This document shows, piece after piece, positions 48,127-60,230 of a stretch of 64,000 nucleotides of DNA (its first letter is position 1; every line of letters starts with the position of its first letter). The stretch is from Acanthochromis polyacanthus (Eukaryota > Chordata > Actinopteri > Pomacentridae): assembly GCF_021347895.1 (NCBI RefSeq), contig NC_067120.1, forward strand, positions 16,663,361-16,727,360, read 5' to 3'. The notes beneath the pieces were generated by a model. That model was not told where the DNA came from, did not search any database, and saw only the letters and a program-made list of their open reading frames with translations. A program made the position numbers and the translations under genes.

Positions 48127-48402
48127 GTCAAAGGTCGAAGGTCAAAGGTTCTTTATTGTCATATCATTCCACATTTGCACATGAAACAATACCCTGGTCC
48201 CGGTTTCAGCCATAAGACAATATAAAAACACTTTCATAAAAGACAATATAAGTATAAAGAGACACACTAATATATACAAACCTACAACATAAATATATGT
48301 GCAGTGAACCATCAGTTAGTGCAATATTTAGTAGATAAATAAATAAAGAGCCTGTGTGTGTGTGTGTGTGCGTGCGTGTGTGCGTGTGCGCGTGCGTGTG
48401 AA
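48127..48402 (-). repeat. LINE tail (minus) and (GT)n microsatellite
   Basis: Read on the minus strand, the sequence ends 'caatatgacaataaagaacctttgac' style with repeated 'ctttgac' units (48129-48150). This is the form of an L2/Rex-type LINE 3' end with a short tail repeat. A (GT/GC)n microsatellite lies at 48353-48402. No reverse-transcriptase domain is seen. Confidence 0.5.
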
Positions 48403-50726
48403 GAATGTTCCTGCGTGTGAATACTGAGCTGTTTCCTCTGTGAACCTGACTTGTGGGTCCGTGTTGATGGAACACAGGTCACCGGGGTCACAGTTACTTT
48501 GACGAGCCTGGTTCCAGTCACTGACTTACCAACATGTTTACAATTTCACACAATTCACTGTTCTACTTTGTATTTCATACGGAAAATCCTATCTGTGTAT
48601 CAATCTGTATGGAAATGTCTTCCAATCAGGACACGCTGCAGTCTCCTAATAATACAGGCCAGGGAGATGAACTCCTGTGACATTTCAAAATCTCTGATTC
48701 TAAATTTGAAATATTGTTGACAGCTGTGCCAGTTAATAGAAAACAAGTTGTCCTCAAGCCATAATGGAGTCATCAAAGGCCCATTGAGTGCTTCTCAACT
48801 CCCATGCTGCTGAAATATGATCGCCTCACATGTTGAACAGATGTATGAAGAGCGAATGTGCTTTTCTTATTTTTTCTATTTGCGCACACAGGGACAGACC
48901 AAATACCGCAGAAAAACATAGGCACGCTGTCTGTGTCAACACCATCCATTTTTAAAAGCGACACTTAGAAGCAGCTTTCCATCAACTTTAAGTTACTTGA
49001 CTAACAAAAGCACAAATTTGAGCATAGTGAAGACACCTGGTTGGAGCCGAGTTGTCCCGGGTCAATAAATAATTGTGGGAGATTTTGTAACATAGTTAAC
49101 ATTTTTGCTGTCTCCAGGCCTAAAATCAACATGGCCGTCTACAACCAAACACCACATGGCATTTTTAGAGAAAGATTTTTCTAAACTTACGACATATACA
49201 GTTGAGTAAAATTGAAATTGAAAGTTATTTATAAAGATATTGTAGTAACCCACACTTGATTCACACAATACTTTATTTTAAATAACTCAGAAAGCCTTGG
49301 AGTCTTGCCAGTCTTTTCTTCAGGAGGAAATGACATCATGTGGAGCAGGTCATGTGATCTGGAATTACCACACTTCCTTGAGAGGTGTTTTTGTAATGGA
49401 TAACTTAGTTGAAAGTGAGAAACTTGCCCCATGCTGAGATGTCTTTAAAATAGAAACATGCGAGTTTCCTGTTCCAGATTTCCTGTTTTTAACTCTTGGT
49501 CGATGTTTGTGCAAACACGTGTCCACATTTATTAGTATCAGCTGGGTTTGATGACATCTGCCTCCTTTGTTCTGTTGAGTTTGAAAGCATGTTTTGTATA
49601 TTGCTTTAGACTAAAGTGTCTGCAAAATATATATTGAGATTCATATTGGATGCTTTGCCTCAAGATATCGCATTGACACTGGTGCTTATGAATGATGACA
49701 GTTCAGACTGATTGCAGCAATAGCCTGTGCACTCACAATTTATGACCCGCGCCAATGTCCAGTGTGAATCTGAGAAGTAGTTTGGCCTTTGTGTAACAGG
49801 GAGGTAAGAAAAACTATGCTGTGATCTCTCTGACCACTCAGCCACAATGCTGACAGTAGAAATCCTGCTTTGCAACAGTCCAGTAAACATGTCGAAAGTC
49901 TATTTCTCCATTTTATCTGCACCTAATGAGCTAAACCTCATATAGTGTATAAACACTCATGTATGTGCTGCAGCTATAAACACTCAGTAGATATACAAAA
50001 TCAGTGTAATATTTACCTCAGCGTACATGAATAGCAGCACAGTGAAACAGTCATACACAATAAGAACATGACGGAAGGAAGAGGAGAATTGTAATTGGGT
50101 AAAAGGCCAAGCTTGAGTACTCTGTGTGCCATTATCAGCAAGGTGGCCCCAAACTTGGATGACTCTATTTTTGTTTGCCCTTCAGCTCTCTCAACAGGGC
50201 ACCGCGGCTAGGACAGGATGTGTCATCAGCAGATTTAGATTCTGTATAACGTGTAAACAAACTGCAAAGGGGCTTATTTGCGTAAAAAAAAAATCCTTTT
50301 GTCTGATTCAGTGAGGAATTCCAGGCATCCTGGTTTGTGTAGCAGCAGCTCCAATATAATGCATGCAGCAAGGGCACCCACTAAATGTAGCGACAAACTG
50401 TGATTTATGTTTCTTGGTGATATGTAGCATTTCATAGTAAACTGGTCTGATGTGCTCTTTCATGAAGATTCAGAGTTCTGTTTTGACCACAGTGAGCAGC
50501 GATTCTACCTAGCTGCTAGGCCTGTTCTACAGAGCAGCATTTGGAGTTAGCAACGTAGCTTTAGTTTTACCTCTGGCTTTTCAGAACTTCAATGAGTAGG
50601 ATGTCTGCAGACCTGAAGGCCAACTTTCCAAACTGTCCTGTTTGAGATCTAGAGAATACAAAGGCCATAGAAGGTGATTTCATAATTATTTTTCCTGTAA
50701 TGCCATAAGAATGCTAATTAAAGGAT
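48403..50726. other. Non-coding DNA
   Basis: Several short frames on the minus strand (49062-49432, 49660-49922) lack motifs. No recognisable repeat termini. Confidence 0.5.
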
Positions 50727-50800
50727 GCCCCCGTAGCTCAACTGGGTGAGTGGGCGATCCATGAACAGGGGCTTATGGGTCTGACTCATGGCCAATTCAT
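50727..50800 (+). repeat. tRNA-derived SINE head, truncated
   Basis: 'gcccccgtagctcaactgggtgagtgggcga' keeps a polymerase III A-box-like core. The continuation 'ccatgaacaggggcttatgggtctgactcatggcc' matches the pattern of a common fish tRNA-like repeat, but without a clear GGTTC B box. It cannot fold as a tRNA, so it is not annotated as one. Confidence 0.5.
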
Positions 50801-51328
50801 TTGACAATTAGTCCAAATGCAAGTCTTAGCAACCAAGGTATTATTATTACTGTAATAATTTGTATTTTGGGTGGAATAAACCTTTCAAACCTTAATTAGT
50901 TTTTTAAAAGGGCACTATTTAGATGGAAGAAACCTTTAAAATAATAGGCACTTGGACATCAAGTAGTACTTTGTGTGGATTACTCCTCAAAGAAACCTTT
51001 TACATTACAAGTATATTTTGAGTGAAATCATCCTTTAAAATGCGATGTTGCACATTACAATGATCAGCCACTGTGATAGGTCACACTCCCTTGAAAAAAA
51101 GGCTCTAAACATGGAATTTCCATCCTGAGAGAACAGCCTCAGGGTCTGCACTCGGTGGACATTCGCCTCTTCAGGGGTACATCGCCATGGTAACTGATGA
51201 GGAACACCTAACTTGCTCCACTGGATGTTCGAGGTAACATAAATGTGTATAGCAGAAAATTCTGATAACCAATCAGTTCTCTTGTAAGATGGCATTAGCA
51301 TCCTGATGATTCTGTAAAGCTCAGTATA
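50801..51328. other. Non-coding DNA
   Basis: No feature recognised. The 107-codon minus-strand frame at 51035-51358 runs into the neighbouring MITE and shows no domain. Confidence 0.5.
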
Positions 51329-51718
51329 CAGCCATGGCCATAGGTTTGGACACAGCATGACTTCCTATGTCTGTTTTGATGTCTATTACAGAACATAACT
51401 AATATTTTTTGACAGCACCAGTTTAATTCGTCAACAAATCAACAAGGGATATAATATTATCAATAAATTCCAACAATTGGAACAACTTTGTTCCCAAAAC
51501 ATAATATTAGAAGAAAATAACAAAAAAATGCAGTACTTTCACAACCGAATTTGGGAAGAATAACAAAATGACACCAAACTCTTTTGATGTTTTTTTTAAA
51601 TATGAAACTTAATATAGTTCTCAGGAGTTGTGTACTGTTGTGTAAGTGACAATTTTGTGGTATTTTCTAAGATTCACAAGCGTCATGGTACTTGTGTCCA
51701 AACTTATGGCCATGGCTG
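51329..51718. mobile_element. Tc1/mariner-type MITE with TA target site
   Basis: A 390 bp element with inverted ends: CAGCCATGGCCATAGGTTTGGACAC (read in two parts from 51329) and, at 51694-51718, its reverse complement 'gtgtccaaacttatggccatggctg' with one mismatch. TA flanks both sides (51327-51328 and 51719-51720). There is no open frame worth noting; it is non-autonomous. Confidence 0.88.
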
Positions 51719-51720
51719 TA

Positions 51721-54700
51721 TGTATGAGAGGGGAAGATTTTTTAGAGAGCGTCTAGACCCCTTATTCAGAAGAGTACAAACTTAAGTTTAGTCACAACTG
51801 CTTGTGCCACAATAAAAGTGTACTGATAAGTTAGTTAACTTGTGTATTCACTCAATCTGTATTTTTTTTTTGCCTTGCTGCTTTGGTTGCTTTTACCCTG
51901 TGCTATCTTTTAAAATTCCTCATATTGGTTTAGGATTTTAGTAGTATGCAGCTCTAGACGTGTCCATCTTTGTGACACCGTGAACACCGTCCCTTTCACA
52001 ATAACGCACTCATGGTTTGATTCAGTTTATAACCAGCTTAATGTGACTGCTTACTGTGTTTCTTTGGCTTAGTGAAGTCAGATAAGAAAAGCATATCTCT
52101 GATTTGATGAGTGAAAAATGACATACTCCACATCAAGTAATTACCAGTCCATTAACCTATTCTATTTTGGGGTTGTTATTTTATTTAGTCCTGGCTGTGC
52201 CCATCTTTTCATTGTTTTCCTTTGAGCTGCTGTAAGAAGTCAGAAAGCTACTGTTAGTCCCCAGAGAGAGAAGGATAGGACTCAATACACCTTATTTAAC
52301 ACAATTGATGTGCACTTACTGGACTTATCTGGTATTTCTTTTAAAACTGGCCAGGCAGAATGATACAATAAGAGGAGGAACTGGTTTTCTTATTTAATTT
52401 CCTTTTTTGTAATTTTGCGTAAAACTTTACTTCATCCAGAAGTTACAGTGAAGTTGAAGTGCTCTAAAGCCATCACTGGTTAACAGTACAACATACAAAA
52501 CCGGCCTCTGTGTATGTGCGGGCCTTATCTGCATCCTAAAGATAGGGAGTGTGAGAATGTAAACAAGCTCTGAGACATAAGTGATTCTCCATGTAAAAGT
52601 CTACACCCATATAGACACCCATTAAATATAACAGCCTCTTTATAGCCTCCAGGCTTTGAAAGAGGTTCAGTTGGCAACTAATAGGTGGAAAAGCCTGCAG
52701 GATTTATAGGTGGTGGATGTTTTTATTTGTTAAATTAATCAAATTTTTACTTAATAAGAGTTGTGAAAAAGTATGTCTAGTCACAGACAGCAATAATCCC
52801 ACAGGCGTTTCATTGAAACTCAGAAAAGAAAACAAATAAAAGGGTGGAAACAGAGAGAGCAATAGAGAGGAAAAGAATCTTTAAATAATCAAACCAAACA
52901 GTTTGGATTTTAGGTGTAATTTTTACAGATCTGCTTCATGGTCCAGTTGCCCAGGGGGTCAATGGTATTAGGTCATAGTGTGTGGATTTAGAGAAAAAGC
53001 AGTGAGAACATTGCTGTGTACTCTCCTGATGGATGATATGTTGTGCTGATGCCTCCAAGTTTCCCATAAGTTGTGATTGCAGGACACGCATATGCACACA
53101 GGAACCAATGGATGCATGTCATGCCAAAAAATTCACCCACACGTCTGTGGAATTTCCATTAAGCTAATTCATCTTCATATAAATAACTCAGCTGTGTTGT
53201 GCTGTTTATATTGGATGAAACTTTCTCACCATATGTACGTACATCCTTTAAAATGTCACAATGCAGGAGTTTCTGACACTGATCATAACTGACCGAAAAC
53301 ATCACGCAGGCCTGGAAGAGCCTGTGAGGAATCAGGTGGTGGTGAAATAATTTCATCCGTAAAGATCAAGGTTCAGTTTCTCCCTCTTTGGTTTAGGTAA
53401 GAGACTCTTTTTTCAGTGAAAAGATTTCAATCTTCAAGCAGCCTCAGCTTTCTGACTGGTACTGACAGCGGGAGCGGTTTCAAAGCATTTTCCTGAAAGA
53501 TATGGGGGGAGTTTTGCTCACGCAGATAACAACGTGATCGTACCTCAGAGCAGATGTTTGTAAAGATAAAAGTACAAACAACGTGACCGCACAGCAGAGA
53601 ATATCGCTTTCTTATAATGCCCTGCATTAGCTGTGGGAGTAGGTCAAGGGTGATATAAAAGACTATTATCTTGAAAGTGCAGTCAGTTTAAATTACTGAT
53701 AAGTCTTGTAAATGTAAACCAGGTTAAATACCCAAGATTGCCGTGTTGGTGTCACCTCTGTAAACTGCATCTGAAACCAGAAAAACTCATCAGACCTTTA
53801 CCTTTTGGAATATGAACACACTTTGGCAATATTTTACTTCATGTTTCATCTGTCTTTTAAATAGTCTTGGTCATAATCCAAATAGAAAATGTTCTCGACT
53901 GCCACAGATAAAAGATGCCATGTTTTCATTTGTGATTTTAATTTTATATTCTAGATATCTTCAAGAACATGTAGTCAACTGTATTATCATTTGTTGTACT
54001 GGCAAGAGCAGGAGTGCTTAACATTGACCGTGTTTTAATTATTGTTACGAAGGCTGCTGTTGTCTACATCAACCTTCCATAGTGCTACCTGGGAATTGTG
54101 CACCTGTCAGAAAAACAGTCATGAATGGATCTCCCATTTTCCTGGCTTGTACCTCTTCACCTTTGTGGTCAAGGACCGTAAAGGTTTAAACAGCAGCAGG
54201 CGAATGAAGACAAGGATGTCAGCGATTAAATCCCAGCCTGTCATTGTTAATTCAGGTTTTCTGTGGCATTTGACCCGCCATCTGACTCCTCTTCCGCACA
54301 AAATGAACCATCATGTGGCATCTACTTCACTCAAGAGCAGCAGGTGGTTGCAATGGACATCTCTGAGGAACCTGTAAAATGATCACTGTAATAGACAATA
54401 GTGTGACTGAAAATGGTGCAAAAGACGAATCCTGGTAGAAAATTATTAAACACGTAGGTTCACAAAATGCACTCTCAATGCAGTCATGTGCGCCTAACAT
54501 TGCTGCACATTAGAGCTCTGAAACTCTGAATGACAGACATTTAAACATGATACTCAAGGGGTGCATTTACTGTAGGTCTGACATTGTCATAATAAAGGAT
54601 AGATGTACTTTAGATTTTGCTCAAATAAAACTCAAATTAATGTTACTGATTAAATATTCTCTGTGATGAATGCCAACAGACTAATCAGTTTTGTAATCTG

Positions 54701-54772
54701 TGTTTTTTTTTAGCTGATCACATAAATGGACCAAGCAACTAATTAACAGATTGACAGACTTACATTACCAAT
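51721..54772. other. Non-coding DNA
   Basis: No gene supported. The frame at 54042-54377 (111 codons) has no recognisable motif and no splice context. Confidence 0.5.
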
Positions 54773-55099
54773 TCTAGAGCCACACTGCTATCGTGGCTAA
54801 AACAGCAACTGCACTCCCAGATGTACACCACAAAAACTGCCCAGGATGGTCTCGGTGAACACAACAAAATGTCCACATCCTTCACCTGGGTTCCAAAATT
54901 CTCAGATTTCAATCTGATCGAGCATCCACAAGACACAATGAAATAAATCCAGTCAATGGAGGCTCCACTCTGCAACCCTACAGGATCGGTTGCCAAAATT
55001 CTGTCCCACGTCCAGACACCACAGAACACCTTAAAGTCTCATGTCCATACTCCACTGGTAAGATCTGTTTTGGTGGGAGGAGGGAGACCTACACAATAG
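54773..55099 (+). pseudogene. Tc1/mariner-like transposase, C-terminal half, decayed
   Basis: A single frame carries 'KTAQDGLGEHNK', 'FTWVPKFSDFNLIEHPQDTMK', an in-frame stop near 54945, then 'IQSMEAPLCNPTGSV', 'ILSHVQTPQNTLKSH' and the C-terminal 'VLVGGGRPTQ' before a stop at 55097-55099. The pattern '..W.P.FSDFNLIEH' is the last catalytic-acid region of DD34E transposases; the Glu survives. The helix-turn-helix half and the first two Asp motifs are missing, so this is a 5'-deleted, inactive copy. Of the three Tc1-like relics in the window, it keeps the most sequence. Confidence 0.7.
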
Positions 55100-57170
55100 T
55101 AGGCATGTTGTGTTAATATTCTGGCAGATTAATGTATTTCCTAATGGAGATTTAGGTGAGATTGCAGCTTAAGTTCTGCTTCTTGCCATCTATTTTCCTG
55201 AATGAATTAGTCATAGTTATACTATTAAAGAATCTCTGTGAAAAAACACAGACAGTGATAGAATGAGGCATTCAGGCATTTTACTTAAGCATAAGTATTA
55301 ATACTACACAGAGAAAATACTCCACTACAAATTATAGTCAAATTTAAATCCTTACTTAAATAAAAGGATCTAACTACGATCAGCAAGATTTGCCGAAAAT
55401 ATATCAAAAGTAGAAGCATATATTCTGCGGAAAAATTCGCTCTCAGTATTTTACTATTTTATATGATGTTTCTGGATTAAATACTGCTGCTACGTTAATG
55501 TGCATTTAACTGTAGATGCTTAAAGTTGACCTTAGTTTAGGTGCTTAATATATACTTGGGTAGTCTATCCCATTGTGTAAGATCACATGCTGGTAGCGCT
55601 GCTGACCTGTGAGACTACTTATCTAAAGATCTGTTTTGTATGAGCTCAGAAAAACATTCACATTTTCAGCTTTGTAACATGACATTGTTCAGCTAATCCA
55701 GGAGAGTTTTTTTCATAGTTTGTATATCTTAAGAGGTAGAAAAATATTCACAGCCCATAAAAGCAGCACTTAAAGACATTGCTAAAAGTTTCATACCTTG
55801 TTAACATGTTCACATGCCGTTTTTATATGCCGGATGACAGTTCATTGACAAAATAAGCAGTCGTGGTTGAGTATTTCCTCTTGAAACTGTTGTGTAATGA
55901 TGACAGTCTCAAAAGCATAGACTTTTTTTTTTTTTTTTTTGGGGGGGGGGGGGGGGGGTTATGCAACAAATAAAAACAACCAGCAATTCATTGTCTGTTT
56001 CAATATTGCTTCTCAGCATTGGTTTTCAGTTTGAACATGTATGGCTGAATGACTCCAGTATTAAAACATGCCATTGTGTAATTTACAGCAGTTTCACAAA
56101 GTCTGATCAGAGTTGTAGGTGAGCTGGTGTGCTGGAGCTGCAGCGAGCAGGGAGGGATGGGCAGAAAAAGAGATGAGGACTTCATGGATCTGCACATCAA
56201 GAGGGAGCAACGTAATTACATTCCAGCACTGTACATAAAACACTGTATATGAATACTGTGTACTATACATTACTAAAGACTATAATTATAGTTCTCTAAC
56301 AAAGGACCAGATTGTTTGAAAATGTAATGAAATGTGGAGAGAATTCTGAGAATGCTAATGGATCTTGCATAAGACCGGGTCATACTCCCGTGTCCAAGTG
56401 AGAGCAGAACAGCAGGTCCTTACACAGGACGAGTAGGTGTGAAGTCTACCTTTGGCTGAGGAAATGATCTTGAAAATCTTGATGATTGATTGAGAATAGA
56501 GAAACCGTTAGGTACAGCAAGGTTATTTTTGTTTTGCTCTAATAAAGTATGGCGGTGTGGGAGGTTTTGATTAAAAAAATCTACTGTGTTTTCTTTTTCT
56601 GTGGCTAAAGGAGTGATTCATATCTAAGGAACAATATTACGACTCACAATAATGTGATAAGACCTGCTGAAAAGTTACCATCACACAGCGATCATTTCTC
56701 CTCTGTTACTTTAGAACAGCATCTAAGGTTTGATGCTGACAACACGACAAAGCAAAATGATCTGATCTTGTCCTGATAACAAGAAAAACAGAAAATGATT
56801 TTGCTTTTCAGTATCTAAAGTACAACTGTAGAGGAATGAATTTTATAAAATTGTGTTTGGAGAACACATCACGACTCTATCAAGTCTTTGTGCAGAAAGT
56901 GAACAGAATGATGTCAGAATACCTGCACAACTTGCAATGAGAGTCTAGCTTTTGTACTTCTAACAACATTTATGTTTTTCTTTCAACACTGGCCTCAGAT
57001 ACAGTTACACAATGGAAGTCGTGCCATAAATAACCTGCGCTCTCAACTCAGATAGTGACCAGATGTTGTACTGCAAGGGTTAAGGTAGAGGAGAAAAGAA
57101 ATTATTTACAATCTAATTAACACATTCTCCTTGTGTTGATAAAAATGCTATCATGGTACAAAATGTACTA
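55100..57170. other. Non-coding DNA with a T/G homopolymer tract
   Basis: No gene recognised. A run of about 19 T directly followed by about 17 G sits at 55923-55959, and may be a sequencing or assembly-sensitive site. Confidence 0.5.
55923..55959. repeat. poly(T)-poly(G) homopolymer junction
   Basis: An uninterrupted T run is followed at once by an uninterrupted G run. The G run is by far the longest in the window. A simple repeat; its length should be treated as approximate. Confidence 0.9.
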
Positions 57171-57512
57171 TACACGCTGGTCAGTCAGAACATTAAAATC
57201 ATTAGCCTCATGTTCTCTTTCTAAGTCTCTTTTTTGCTACCAAAACATCTCTGATCCTCCAGGTCATGGACACAGGACCTCTGGAAATGTCCTGTGGTGT
57301 CTGGCACCAGGATGTTGGCCGCAGATCCTATGGGTGCTGTGGGTTTCTGAGTGGAGCCTCCATTGAGTCAGACTGTTTCGGCACATCCGGTAACTGCTCA
57401 TTTGGATGAAATCTGGGGAGTCTGGAGGCCAGGTCAATGCCTTGGGCTCTTTGTTGTGCTCTTCAAACTGTTTCTGAAGGGTTTTTCTTGCCAAAGTGAC
57501 ATCAACAAGAGA
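57171..57512 (-). mobile_element. Tc1-like transposon 3' end with transposase relic
   Basis: The left boundary 'ta|cacgctggtcagtcagaacatt' at 57169-57171 looks like a Tc1-type terminus next to TA. On the minus strand the frame reads 'TLQKQFEEHNKEPKALTWPPDSPDF' and continues to 'HPGARHHRTFPEVLCP'. This corresponds to the C-terminal part of a fish Tc1-like transposase with the final catalytic-acid region shifted out of frame. The other end and the N-terminal half are not found, so it is a truncated relic. Confidence 0.6.
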
Positions 57513-57549
57513 GTAGGAACCAAAGTTTCCCTACAGAGTGCAGCATCGT

Positions 57550-58061
57550 AATCACTTTTTACAGCTCCTGCCGCTTCAGTTCAGCAACAAACATTCTTAG
57601 GGACCATTCCCATACTGAACACCATCTGACACCCAATACCATCAGGTAGATGCTTCAGGTCTATGTACCAGAGGCATAAGAGAACTGAACCCCAAATATT
57701 CACACTGCCTGAGTTCCTACTACTTTATGCACGTTGAATTTATATACTGAAACTACACATTTACATATGGTTACATACAACTGCACATTTTTCTTTAATT
57801 TTTGCAGTACTTAAGTCATATTTCTTAGTTCATGTTCAGTAAGGTGGAATATCTGGAAGTGCACCATCAGTTATGCTGTTGTTTTTATGTTTGATAATAT
57901 ACCAAATAAGCCATCTTCAAAAGAATAAGCTACTCCACTGTTTTCACAAAGATACTTCAACTTGATATTTTAATTTATATGTATGAATACATTGATAGCA
58001 TTGCTAATTAATTTCATTGCACAACTGTATTCTATTCTATTCTATTCTATTCTATTCTATT
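57550..58061 (+). repeat. 5'-truncated LINE with TCTAT tail
   Basis: Starts in sequence resembling the very end of a LINE ORF2 ('gaacaccatctgacacc...atcaggtagatgcttcagg') and passes through an A/T-rich UTR. It ends 'aatttcattgcacaactgtattctattc', followed by pentanucleotide repeats (58029-58061). The structure is that of a 5'-truncated non-LTR retrotransposon. Coding capacity is lost. Confidence 0.5.
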
Positions 58062-59399
58062 CCATTTGCCTTTCAGTGACTAATCGTAAACGTGATTCCT
58101 ACGAGGCATATGGCTCGGAGTCACTGACACATTGAAGCACACCTTGTACCATGTTTTTGCTCATTTCTTTTGATTTTAAACTCATTAAATTGTCCTCTGT
58201 AGCTATTTAATTGCAGTGATTAAGCCTTTTATGTGGCATATATAGCTAATTGGCCTTGCTGCACTGCATGGCCTTTTAAAGGTGCCTCACTGTTCTTTGA
58301 AGTGTTCCATTATATTTCCCACCCCTCGCAGGTCCACAAATTTAAAGAAAGATGCATTATGCATTCATTTGTACAAAAAGGAAACTAATGCTTCAAGACA
58401 ACTTCAACACAAAGTTCCTGACAGGAGAGGAAGGTGGCAAAAGACAGAAGTAGCTGCTCTGTAGTTTTCATTACATCATCGATGTAGGTCGGAGTTGCAT
58501 AATTAATGTTAGTACAGACTGACATGATTATAAACCTGAATGTACTGTTTACTGAAGCACTGATTTAACATCAGCCTCGAGGTCAAAGAAGAACACATAA
58601 AAGTGCATATAAACTTATATAATGAATGTGTTATTGGTGGCCTCTGTGGAGATGCTGCTCACTGTCATAACTTCAACCATAAAGTAAACAGATAATTAAA
58701 TGTTTTGTTCTTCAGTCTGCAGTCGCCCAGGAGACAAACAGATGTGTGGTTTTATGAATACAGAACAAAGATGTCTTTCTAAATCTGAATGTGTAGGTCA
58801 TCGACCTTCACAATTTCTTCTAACAGATGCTTCTTCTCTACTCTACACCATAATCCCAGTATATGTCAAATAGAGGGCATAGCAGTCATGCACGAGGTGT
58901 TGAAGATGTAAGCCAGACTGAACTGTGCCGTACTGTATGCAGTACTAGGAAGCGTGTTCGAGCAGATGTTACATTCTTGCATGAAGTTACTTATGGCTGT
59001 GACAAAAAACAAGGTATACAGGCCAAGATTAGAGCGACTGTTCATTTTTTTTTAAAGCCTATTGTTTTGTAATTTAGCACATCGTGATCATAACCGACAT
59101 ATTCCTCCAAGTAGATGAATAAAAGATGTGGCAATGAACAGGAACATTTAAATTTGCTTGAGGTAAATTACAAAAGGTTCTGAATACCACTCTAAATACC
59201 AAACTTGGGACTGTTTTGCTGATTAAAACGTGTAATTGTAGTTATTTTTATATTCACAAGGCTTTCTTGTTATGCATTTAGACTGAAACTAACATATTAC
59301 TTCATAAAATAAGAATCCTTAACAAGTTTTGTTTATCCCTGGATGAAAAAAAATTCTTCCAGAGAGTCTGAGTGGTTCTTAGACAACCTTAAGCCTGTG
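58062..59399. other. Non-coding DNA upstream of the receptor
   Basis: No exon or repeat terminus recognised. Confidence 0.5.
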
Positions 59400-60230
59400 T
59401 GTAAAAGTGGAAACATCACAGAAATGATTCAGAGTAACTGCTCTGACTCCCGGAGACACAACTTGCATTCCCATGATTCCTGAGCCCAGACACACGGCCC
59501 GCAGTTCAAGATGGTGAGCGGAGGCTTCGTGTTCTGTAGCCACTGCGACAAATCAAGCCTGGAGCTGTAATAACAGCACAGGACATCTCTGGTGAGACGT
59601 GTTCAAAAACAGGACATGAGGGTAAACATGGTTGAGTCCAGCATAACGGGAGACAGCCGCTCAAGAATGGACAGATAGAAATCAGACACATAACATGGCT
59701 CCCATGGGAGGAGGCTGGTTAGCTGGTTAGCTGGTCATCTGGAGCCCACGGCGTCACAAACTTCCCCTTGCTTTGAATCTTATGGAAAGATTAACAGAGA
59801 CAGATGCGGGGATGGTTGAGAAAACGTCATTATAGCGCTGAGCCGGTTCAACCAGCCAGGAAGTAAGAGGAAGGTGGCTCCAGTGTGGCCCGCTCACTAT
59901 GAGGGCCATCAGAAATGAAAGAGCAGATTTCGACGCAATGTGAACACAATAAAGATAACTATCCTCACTATCAGCACATGGATCAGATGAGCAGAAAGGC
60001 TGCCAGACGCTCAAAGCTCGTAGCCAACTGTGTGCTTTTGCAATGAAAACTGTAATGTGCAATTTACAATATGGGCCACTTGGAAAATGAGGCGGAATCA
60101 CTAAAGATGCAGAAGCAAAGAACAGATGCAAGGGAGTGACACTGGAGAATCGATCCAGAGGATACGCGGGAGGCAGAGATAATAGGGGAAAAAGTTGTAA
60201 AAGACAATGTTGGTGACGCAACCAAATAAT
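59400..60230. other. GC-richer block with a long minus-strand open frame
   Basis: Less AT-rich than its surroundings. The minus strand is open for 155 codons (59754-60221), the longest such frame outside the recognised genes and transposon, but the translation is Ser/Pro/Leu-rich without domain motif or convincing start. It could be a regulatory block or a non-coding transcript near the receptor gene. I do not call a protein gene here. Confidence 0.25.

Noticed and set aside
50727..50800. tRNA gene
   Set aside because: Only an A-box-like part remains and the cloverleaf cannot form; treated as a SINE fragment.
59754..60221. 155-residue protein gene on the minus strand
   Set aside because: No domain, low-complexity composition and no splice or start support.
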